DNA of 64,000 nt, taken from positions 62,001 to 126,000 of the forward strand of contig JASLPY010000003.1 of NCBI GenBank assembly GCA_030744755.1, read 5' to 3'. Source of the stretch: Kiritimatiellia bacterium (lineage in GTDB: Bacteria > Verrucomicrobiota > Kiritimatiellia > UBA8416 > JADHWI01). The notes under the pieces are model-generated. The model did not search any database, had not been told where the DNA came from, and worked only from the letters and a program-made list of their open reading frames with translations. Below are positions 57,059-64,000 of the stretch, in pieces (position 1 is the first letter of the stretch; each line of letters begins with the position of its first letter). Position numbers and translations under genes: made by a program.

Positions 57059-58264
57059 ATGCGTATCGGACCTGATCGAAAACAGCACCTGACGTATTGC
57101 CTCAATGTGCATGCCGGTGAATCCTGGCAAGAGAACCTTGACGCCATCAGGAAGTATGCCTGTGATGTAAGGGATCAGGTGGGTGTAGAGGAACCCTTTG
57201 GCTTGGGCTTGCGCCTAAGTGCAGCCGCGGCGGAAGTGCTTGCGGCTCCTGCAGCAATCGCGGATTTCCGCGGCATTCTCGACGATCTCAATCTATATGT
57301 ATTCACGGTTAACGGGTTTCCTTACGGAACTTTCCACGCCGCCGCGGTTAAGGAGCAGGTATACGCCCCCGACTGGCGTCGACCCGAACGCGTAGCCTAC
57401 ACAAATCTGCTGGCACACATTCTTGCCGAGCTGCTACCCGACGGCGTTGACGGAAGCATCAGTACGGCCCCCGGCTCATACAAGGCCTGGGTACGGACGG
57501 ACGAGGACCGGCGGGAGATTGCGGAGAATCTCCTGGCTGTGAGCTGCCGACTGGCCCAATTGGCGGATGAGACTGGGCACGAGATTCACCTTGGCCTGGA
57601 GCCGGAACCCGATTGTCTGTTGGAGACGACGGACGAAGTCATTACCTTCCTGTCCGAAGACATGGCCCGGGCGATGAAACCCGGCGGGCCTGTTTCTGAA
57701 GATGTTGTGCGGCGTCATCTTGGCGTGTGTTTCGACGCGTGCCACATGGCCCTTCAATTCGAGAATCCAGCGGAGAGCGTTCGACGCCTCACCAATGCCG
57801 GCGTGCGTATCTCCAAGGTCCAGCTCAGTGCCGCCCTGCGCGCCCGTGGTGGCGGCAGTCTTAAGGAATCGCTCGGGGCGTTTGCGGATTCTGTATACCT
57901 TCACCAGACTCGCGTTAAAACGGAAGACGGCAACATTCAACGTTTCAGTGATCTTCCGCAAGCTCTCGCGGAGACAGATCTTGTGCTGGACCGGGAAAGC
58001 GAATGGCGGGTGCATTGCCATGTTCCGCTATACTGGCAGGGCGAGGCCGGAATCACTTCGACATCGCACGCAATGGACGACTCGTTTTTCGCCGCCGTTG
58101 AAGAATCCGGATGTACCCATCTCGAAATGGAAACCTACACATTCGACGTTCTTCCCCTCCCCCTGCGCCAGAGAGGGATCGTGGCGAGTCTGGTTGATGA
58201 GTACGGATGGTTTTCTGCGCGGGTTGGGTGTAAGGGATTGCGGGAGGGGACCTCTCGGAGATAG
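57059..58264 (+). CDS. eboE: TIM-barrel metabolite traffic protein (EboE-like)
   Basis: KQHLTYCLNVHAGESWQENLDAIRKYACDVRDQVGVEEPFGLGLRLS...LYVFTVNGFPYGTFH...CFDACHMALQFE. Last codons and stop lie in repeat A4. Confidence 0.88.
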   Translation: MRIGPDRKQHLTYCLNVHAGESWQENLDAIRKYACDVRDQVGVEEPFGLGLRLSAAAAEVLAAPAAIADFRGILDDLNLYVFTVNGFPYGTFHAAAVKEQVYAPDWRRPERVAYTNLLAHILAELLPDGVDGSISTAPGSYKAWVRTDEDRREIAENLLAVSCRLAQLADETGHEIHLGLEPEPDCLLETTDEVITFLSEDMARAMKPGGPVSEDVVRRHLGVCFDACHMALQFENPAESVRRLTNAGVRISKVQLSAALRARGGGSLKESLGAFADSVYLHQTRVKTEDGNIQRFSDLPQALAETDLVLDRESEWRVHCHVPLYWQGEAGITSTSHAMDDSFFAAVEESGCTHLEMETYTFDVLPLPLRQRGIVASLVDEYGWFSARVGCKGLREGTSRR

Positions 58265-58305
58265 GTCCCTACTTCTCCAGTACATGCCTATCTCCGAGAG
58301 GCGTG
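58247..58305. repeat. Family A paired-hairpin element (copy A4; reverse complement of A3)
   Basis: GGGACCT-CTCGGAGAT-AGGTCCC (58247-58269) and CATGCCT-ATCTCCGAG-AGGCGTG (58283-58305). Confidence 0.88.
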
Positions 58306-58334
58306 ATCTCTGGTGGCGCTCGATTGGACATGGG

Positions 58335-59945
58335 TCATTGGACCAGATCGCCCTGGCGAATGCCTCTACGGGTCATTTCCGACATTACATAGTCGCGGAA
58401 TACTGGTTTTGAGATGTTCCAGTGCGGGGCTATGAGTTCTGATTCTGGTGTGTCGGTATTAACCCTTATTACGGCTACCGAGGCCGGTATTCTTCTGAGG
58501 AAGTTTATCAGGATATCGGCATATTCATGTTCGTCGTAGACAGGAAACGGGTCGCGCTTGAATTCCTCCGCCAGTGCCGTTCCTTTTATCACGTGCAGGT
58601 TGTGGATCTTTATTCCGTCAATAGGAAACCTGGCAAGCGTTTCGGCAGTAGTGTTGAAGTCTGTCGGCGTCTCTCCCGGCAACCCAATGATAACGTGGAC
58701 GGCCGTTTTGATTCCTCTTGCCTTCAAGGCAACAATGGCTTTCCTGGAAGCCTCCCAGCCATGACCGCGGTTGATTCTCTTCAGCGTCGCATCATGAACG
58801 GTTTGAACTCCCAGTTCGATCCATACCGCAAGTCTCTGGTTCAGTTCACACAAGAAATTGAGTGTCGTCTCTTGCAGGCAGTCCGGCCGGGTACCAATAC
58901 TGATCGCGTCGAACTTGAACATCTTCAGTATGCGCTCGTACGTGACCCGCTGCTCCGATTCCGTGGCAAAGGTCCCCGTGAAGGCTTGGGCGTAGGCCAT
59001 GAGGTGCTCGGCATTGTATCGATCGCGCGCAAAAGCCACTCCTGATGACACCTGCTCTTCTATGGTTTCGGAGCGCATGGTTTGTGCAGCACGGGCGCCG
59101 TGCTCCGGGCAGAATGAACAACCACCGGTACCATCGGACCGGCGGTGTGGACAACCCAAGGCCAGATCAATAGGGATACGATAGAGCGGGTACCCGTATG
59201 TATCTATCATGTATTGCTTGTGCGTGTAGAATGGCGGCTTCTTGTCCTTGTCCGCATCCGATGTGCTTTTCGGGCGGCGGCTGAATTCACACCCGCAGTA
59301 ATCCTGGCGGTAGAGGCCGTACTGTTTGCTTAGCTCCAGGCTTTTTTTGAACCCGTCCTTTTTCTTCAGGTCTATGGCGAGGAAGGTGCTGGTGGCTGAC
59401 GTTGTGGAAGCATTGCCTGGAGGGACGCGGGCCTCCGCGTCCGCGGTCACGGAGGCCCGTGACCCTCCATTGGGGACATCCACCAAACCGTTAGCGCCGA
59501 TGCGGGTGCCGATTTCGAAGATCTGCCTGGCATCTTTGTGCGGGCTGATTGTAAGTGTGGTGGTGAACATTGAAAAGCCGTTTGCAATTGCATAACTGGA
59601 CGCGCGGGAGAGATTGAACTCGAAACATTTTTCGCAGCGGGGACCCCGCTCGGGTTCCTTTTCTAATCCCCGGATGTACTTTCGCCAGTCTTCATGGTTG
59701 TACGAGTCTTCCACGAGGGGTAATTCCGTAACCTTGGCGAGTTTCCTTGCCTCATCCAGGCGTTTCTCATATTCAGAGCGTGGAGAGATATTTGAGTTCG
59801 AGAAGAAGAGCGTAACGTCGTATTCTTCCTGAAGGCGCACCACGGATTGCGTTGCACATGGGCCGCAGCACACGTGGAGAAGAAGGGGCGGCTTCTCGCC
59901 GGTTGTGTCTGTCCGCGTTCGGGGCTTGCTCATGGTCGAATTCAA
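58335..59945 (-). CDS. Fusion: epoxyqueuosine reductase QueH-like domain + TIGR01212 radical SAM domain
   Basis: N-term HVCCGPCATQSV...RCEKCFEFNL...YRQDYCGCEFS (QueH); C-term ALGCPHRRSDGTGGCSFCPEHGARAAQ...ELGVQTVHDATLKRINRGH (TIGR01212). Confidence 0.88.
   Translation of the reverse strand: MNSTMSKPRTRTDTTGEKPPLLLHVCCGPCATQSVVRLQEEYDVTLFFSNSNISPRSEYEKRLDEARKLAKVTELPLVEDSYNHEDWRKYIRGLEKEPERGPRCEKCFEFNLSRASSYAIANGFSMFTTTLTISPHKDARQIFEIGTRIGANGLVDVPNGGSRASVTADAEARVPPGNASTTSATSTFLAIDLKKKDGFKKSLELSKQYGLYRQDYCGCEFSRRPKSTSDADKDKKPPFYTHKQYMIDTYGYPLYRIPIDLALGCPHRRSDGTGGCSFCPEHGARAAQTMRSETIEEQVSSGVAFARDRYNAEHLMAYAQAFTGTFATESEQRVTYERILKMFKFDAISIGTRPDCLQETTLNFLCELNQRLAVWIELGVQTVHDATLKRINRGHGWEASRKAIVALKARGIKTAVHVIIGLPGETPTDFNTTAETLARFPIDGIKIHNLHVIKGTALAEEFKRDPFPVYDEHEYADILINFLRRIPASVAVIRVNTDTPESELIAPHWNISKPVFRDYVMSEMTRRGIRQGDLVQ
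59418..59469. repeat. Family G paired-hairpin element inside the QueH-domain coding region
   Basis: Minus-strand reading: outer TGGAGGG/CCCTCCA arms enclose GGTCACGG-GCCT-CCGTGACC and GGACGCGG-AGGC-CCGCGTCC; loops are exact reverse complements. Confidence 0.82.
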
Positions 59946-60069
59946 GCAAATCCTATTGATTGAATCGAGGTCTTAGTGGTCTGGATTTCGGATTGTGCTT
60001 GTGATAGAGGAGAGGGAGAGCCACCCCGGATATCCGGGGCGGCTACCAGGGAAAGAGAGTTGAACCGAT

Positions 60070-60936
60070 ATGTTGAGTCAGATGGGAATACACTGGCGCC
60101 GCGTACCGAAAGGCTTCGAGAGAATCAAGAATATCGAGTTCGGCAAGGGTGGAGACAAGATCCTTCATATGGACATGTACAAACCTGTTGTGCTTCCTCC
60201 CTATCCGCTTCCCGCCGTTCTCTATTTCCCGGGCGGTGCGTGGGAAAACTGCAGTAAGGAGACGGGGCTCCCCGTCCTGCGGCCATTGCTCCATGCCGGG
60301 TATATCTGTTTTACCGTGAACTACCGCGTCACGCGTGATGCGCTTTTCCCCGCACAACTGGAGGACTGCAAATGTGCGGTTCGATACGTTCGCGCTCACG
60401 CAGGACCGCTCGGTGTTGATTCCTCCCGAATTGGCGTGTGTGGTGTTTCGGCAGGGGGCCATCTTGCAGCTTTCCTTGGTGTAACCGCAGGAGAGGAAGA
60501 TCTTGAAGGAAACGGTGGATGGCCCGATCAGTCCAGCAGCGTTCAGGCGGTCTGTGACTGGTACGGCCCTACGAACCTGGAAAGCATGCCTTTCCAGAGA
60601 AGCGGCATGGACCATGATGGTGCGGACTCGCCGGAGGGAAAACTCATTGGGGGCGTCGTTTCCAAGAAATCCGAGGAAGCGAAACAGGCAAGTCCGGTTA
60701 ACTTCGTCTCAGGTAATGAACCTCCGTTCTTCATTGTCCATGGGACCAGGGACATGTTTGTTCCGGCTGAGCAAAGCCGAGAGCTTTTCGAGATCTTACA
60801 GAAAGCGGGGGTTCCTTCAGAATTGCATATAATCGACGGTGCCGGTCATGATCGAATTCCCGCGTACTTTCGGCGCAAGGAGGGGTTGGCGGAGCGGATG
60901 GTCGCCTTTTTTGACGTGCATTTGAAGGGTGATTGA
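60070..60936 (+). CDS. Alpha/beta hydrolase (BD-FAE / esterase-lipase type)
   Basis: AVLYFPGGAWENC...RIGVCGVSAGGHLAAFLG (GxSxGG), PPFFIVHGTRDMFVP, HIIDGAGHD. Confidence 0.9.
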   Translation: MLSQMGIHWRRVPKGFERIKNIEFGKGGDKILHMDMYKPVVLPPYPLPAVLYFPGGAWENCSKETGLPVLRPLLHAGYICFTVNYRVTRDALFPAQLEDCKCAVRYVRAHAGPLGVDSSRIGVCGVSAGGHLAAFLGVTAGEEDLEGNGGWPDQSSSVQAVCDWYGPTNLESMPFQRSGMDHDGADSPEGKLIGGVVSKKSEEAKQASPVNFVSGNEPPFFIVHGTRDMFVPAEQSRELFEILQKAGVPSELHIIDGAGHDRIPAYFRRKEGLAERMVAFFDVHLKGD

Positions 60937-60943
60937 TTCTTTG

Positions 60944-60992
60944 TAGGACAGACGTCCCCGTCCGTCCGGGACGGGTGTGGATACCTGTCCTG
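60944..60992. repeat. Family F palindromic intergenic element
   Basis: CCCGTCC-GTCCG-GGACGGG (60957-60975), flanked by GTAGGACAG ... CTGTCCTGC. Confidence 0.6.
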
Positions 60993-61006
60993 CTTGGGAG
61001 GCCGAG

Positions 61007-62230
61007 CTACATAGACACTTCTTCTGTGCCCGTTTTCTCCAGCAGGCTTACGAGGCTCAGGACGAGGGCGAGAGGTATGCCGATGCCGCGAACAAGAAGA
61101 GGGCTCCATAGACTGTTAACCATGTAGGCTATCAGGGCGCCTAGAAGTGCAACCGACAAGCCCTTTTCAAACGCGTCACCTGCCACGAAGTATCGCCGGG
61201 CGGCCCGGCCGGCGAAAAGGAGAAGAAGCCCGATAAAGCATACCAATCCGGGCAGGCCTATCGAGGAGCCCATTACAAGGTACAGGTTCTGGGTGTCCGG
61301 TTCTGCTTTCCCCGCCGGGCTGGGTATGATTCCATAGTATCGCCCGATATTCCTCTGGTAGTTCCCGGCACCAACTCCCATGAGCGGATTCTCCCTGATC
61401 ATCTCGCAGGCTGCCTGCCATTCCGGGTAGCGCCGGGAAACATCGGGCTCGGTTTCGTTGTAGAGGCTTATCGAATCATACAGGGCCACGCCATTGTCGC
61501 GGGGCAGGCGGGGTAGAACGAAGCAAGATCCGATGACCGCCACAATCGCGAATATCAGGAACGCGCGTTTACTTGTGAGCGCCGACACGATCGCAAATGC
61601 CAGCAGCAAAGCGAGGTATGATGCGCCGGACAGAAGAACGATGCATGATACCGCAAGAATGGCCGCATACCAGGTTTTCAGTTTCCACCCCGAATCATGC
61701 AAAAGCAGGCCGAAGGCAACGGGGACGGCCAGCGAAAGGAAGCCGCCCAGTACGTTTCGGTTACCAAACGTCGCGCCTACCGCAATTACTTCCCGGGATG
61801 AACCGAAGTACTGTACCAGCGCCATAAGAAGTATGGCCGAAGTAGCCCCCAGGAAGATCCTGGCCAGCATAACAAGGTCCCGTCTATTCCTGACCCACGC
61901 GTGAAAAAGCATGAACGCAACGACGAAGTACTCCACCATCTGGAATACTTCTTTCGCCACTGCCATCCTGTCCTCGGCCCCAGCTGCCGATGCAACAGTC
62001 AGGGCCACGAACAAGACCGAGAAGAGAGGCGGCCATGTTATTTCGCGCCACTTGCCGGAGAGCAGAACCGTAAGGCCCCATATGCCGGCCATCAGCCACA
62101 GGATGATGTCCACGAGAGAAAGGTAAGTATCGTTGGCGACTTCCATCGCGTACTGGGTTGCCCCAACGACGATCACGGCCGGGATACCGACGCGAAGGGC
62201 CTTGTTTAGTAATGGAAGAATGCGTTTCAT
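61007..62230 (-). CDS. O-antigen ligase family protein
   Basis: Multi-TM; EMIRENPLMGVGAGNYQRNIGRYYG...PDTQNLYLVMGSSIGLPGLVCFIGLLLLF (Wzy_C/WaaL signature). Confidence 0.85.
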   Translation of the reverse strand: MKRILPLLNKALRVGIPAVIVVGATQYAMEVANDTYLSLVDIILWLMAGIWGLTVLLSGKWREITWPPLFSVLFVALTVASAAGAEDRMAVAKEVFQMVEYFVVAFMLFHAWVRNRRDLVMLARIFLGATSAILLMALVQYFGSSREVIAVGATFGNRNVLGGFLSLAVPVAFGLLLHDSGWKLKTWYAAILAVSCIVLLSGASYLALLLAFAIVSALTSKRAFLIFAIVAVIGSCFVLPRLPRDNGVALYDSISLYNETEPDVSRRYPEWQAACEMIRENPLMGVGAGNYQRNIGRYYGIIPSPAGKAEPDTQNLYLVMGSSIGLPGLVCFIGLLLLFAGRAARRYFVAGDAFEKGLSVALLGALIAYMVNSLWSPLLVRGIGIPLALVLSLVSLLEKTGTEEVSM

Positions 62231-62347
62231 GTGTTTTCTACCGTTTGTTGTTGTCGGGAGAACCCACCCCGTCTCGCCTGCGGCGATCCACCCCTCCAAG
62301 GAAAGGATCTTAGAGGGTTGGCAACCCGTCCTTCTTCATCGCCCTGT

Positions 62348-62920
62348 TTACCTGGACGGGGCTTCGATTCCTACAGGAACGTATCGCTTGTTCGTGGTGA
62401 GGATGATCTGGTCGAGCATTGCCCCGTCCTCCCTGCAAGCGACGACCAACTTGTGCCGCCCTTTTGACAGGGAGAGCTGTTTCAACCTCGGTGGTGCCTT
62501 AACCCAGTGCCAGCTCTTGTATGTTCCATCCTGCCCGAACGTGAAACTCCTTGCTTCATCGAGGTTCATGGTGAAAGAGTTGGCGCACTCATCAAGCCAC
62601 CAGACCCGGCACCAGAGAAAGTATTCGCCATCCGCGGCTACGTCAAACTGGTACTCGGCTTTTCCCGTCGTGACCTTCGGAGGATTGCCCTTGCCCTGCC
62701 GAATATCGAGGGCCTTCTTGCCTGAAGCATCCTTTAAGGCGGCCTTGCTCACGGCATCTTTTGCGGTTTCTGAACCGGAAATCTCCATTGGTTCAGTAAC
62801 CTGCGTGGCGGATTCCCCTTCGAAGCATATGGGGTCGGCCAGAAGCGTGTTCACGGTACAGACTACCGTTGCAAGGAGCGTTACCAGATTTCTTGTGTGT
62901 AAGGGCATCCCTAATCTCAC
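62348..62920 (-). CDS. Secreted CBM-like hypothetical protein
   Basis: Signal peptide; ICFEGESATQVTEPM...YFLWCRVWWLDECANSFTMNLDE...WHWVKAPPRLKQLSLSKGRHKLVVACREDGAMLDQIILTTNKRYVP. Confidence 0.65.
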   Translation of the reverse strand: MRLGMPLHTRNLVTLLATVVCTVNTLLADPICFEGESATQVTEPMEISGSETAKDAVSKAALKDASGKKALDIRQGKGNPPKVTTGKAEYQFDVAADGEYFLWCRVWWLDECANSFTMNLDEARSFTFGQDGTYKSWHWVKAPPRLKQLSLSKGRHKLVVACREDGAMLDQIILTTNKRYVPVGIEAPSR

Positions 62921-62958
62921 TGCGTCAGTTGTTTTTCTTTCGGTATTCTCACAAATCG

Positions 62959-64000
62959 TTACTCTGCCTGAGATTCGTAGACTTTCTCAAGCCGATTAAT
63001 CATATTCTCTATCCCGTATCTCTCGACCGCAGTGGCCCTTGCGTTCATGCCAAGGCGCTCACTGAGCTCGGGATCCCCCAGAAGACGCTCCAGTGCCCCG
63101 GCGAGCGCATCAACGTCTCCGGGAGGGACCAGGAGTCCATTCTCTCCGTCCGTGACGGCGTCGGTTACTCCTCCCACTCCCGATGCCACAATTGCCTTGC
63201 CTGCGGCCATCGCTTCGATGAGAACGTATGGCAACCCCTCCCAGAGAGAAGGGAGGACAACAATGTCCGCCATTCGGTGTACCACCGTGGAGTTCTCACA
63301 TTCACCAAGTATAGTGGTGGCATCTTCCAATCCCAAATGGTGAATTTGGGATTGAATCGCGTGCGTCTCTCTGCCTCCGCCGGCCAATACGAGTTTCAGG
63401 GCGGGGAATTGCTCCCGGACCCTGAACACGGCTTCAATCAAGTACCTGTGTCCTTTCTGGCGGGCGAATCTTCCTACGGTCGCTATGACGGGGGCTACTG
63501 GACCGATCGAATGTTCTGCGCGAAGAATTGACCGCTGATGAGCGACCTCTGCGGCATCCGTACTGCCGGGAATGTCGATGCCGTTTTCGATAACCACGAA
63601 TTTCTTTTCGGATGCGAGGCATTGCTCTATCGCAACCTGCTGTTCCTGCCGGCTCACGCAAATGAAGGCATCGGTCAGGCCGGCAGCCAGGCGTTCGAGC
63701 CGCGAGTACCACGCCTGGCGCCAATGAGCCACACGCATCTGGAAGGGGAAAACATGTGGTGTGTGAATGATCCTTGGGACCCCGGCCAGCCGTGCCGCCA
63801 AGCGCCCCAGCATCCCGGCCTTCGAGCTGTGGGTATGTACGATATCGTATTTGTTGCTGCGAATGTGCAAAAGGATGCGGACAAACGAAACTATGTCGGC
63901 GAGCGGCCAGATCGCGCGCACCATGGGAACTATCTTAACCTCGATACCTTCCCGGCGCATTCTTTCGACATCGCCGACAAATGCCTTGTTGCGTTTTGTG
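62959..64000 (-). CDS. Glycosyltransferase family 4 (partial, runs off right edge)
   Basis: YDIVHTHSSKAGMLGRLAARLAGVPRIIHTPHVFPF...GPVAPVIATVGRFARQKGHRYLIEA...VLPSLWEGLPYVLIEAMAAGKAIVASGVGGVTDAV. Frame stays open upstream of M at 63960 (TKRNKAFVGDVER). Confidence 0.92.
   Translation of the reverse strand, partial: TKRNKAFVGDVERMRREGIEVKIVPMVRAIWPLADIVSFVRILLHIRSNKYDIVHTHSSKAGMLGRLAARLAGVPRIIHTPHVFPFQMRVAHWRQAWYSRLERLAAGLTDAFICVSRQEQQVAIEQCLASEKKFVVIENGIDIPGSTDAAEVAHQRSILRAEHSIGPVAPVIATVGRFARQKGHRYLIEAVFRVREQFPALKLVLAGGGRETHAIQSQIHHLGLEDATTILGECENSTVVHRMADIVVLPSLWEGLPYVLIEAMAAGKAIVASGVGGVTDAVTDGENGLLVPPGDVDALAGALERLLGDPELSERLGMNARATAVERYGIENMINRLEKVYESQAE

Noticed and set aside
1-64000. CRISPR array, tRNA or rRNA genes, transposase or integrase
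   Set aside because: None recognised by eye. Repeats found are opposed hairpins, not regularly spaced direct repeats.

Overview
The window is chromosomal DNA (about 64 kb) from a GC-rich Gram-negative bacterium. The giant LTD/CotH secreted proteins, the PmoA/DUF6807 protein and the polyuronide catabolism genes suggest a PVC-type lineage (Verrucomicrobiota/Kiritimatiellota-like). That placement is inference only. No rRNA, tRNA, CRISPR array or transposase was recognised. Main content: (i) a partial AddB-like nuclease gene at the left edge; (ii) an uronate/polyuronide operon (GH88, cupin, Gfo/Idh/MocA, SDR, UxaC); (iii) two giant secreted lamin-tail/CotH proteins; (iv) thioredoxin-fold proteins, a PmoA-like protein, a 59-aa ferredoxin missed by the ORF track, and an OMP; (v) histidine kinase, MGMT, CBS protein and Fkp; (vi) a dtxR-feoA-feoB-permease iron operon; (vii) ABC-F, ACT protein, a 65-aa acidic ORF, a GT-B protein, LysA, a BPL_N+SUMF1 protein, glyoxalase II, and a vWA protein next to a histidine kinase; (viii) a signal-peptidase-I homologue with both catalytic residues substituted; (ix) an EBO-type metabolite-traffic cluster (VTT-eboB-eboC-eboF-eboD-eboE); (x) a QueH::TIGR01212 fusion, O-antigen ligase and a GT4. 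The most unusual signal lies outside the gene annotation. Several families of short intergenic elements share one design: two hairpins in opposite orientation, with a family-conserved loop (clearest in family A) and stems that change by compensatory substitution. One such element sits in frame inside the QueH domain, one supplies the eboE stop codon, and two inverted copies flank the EBO locus.
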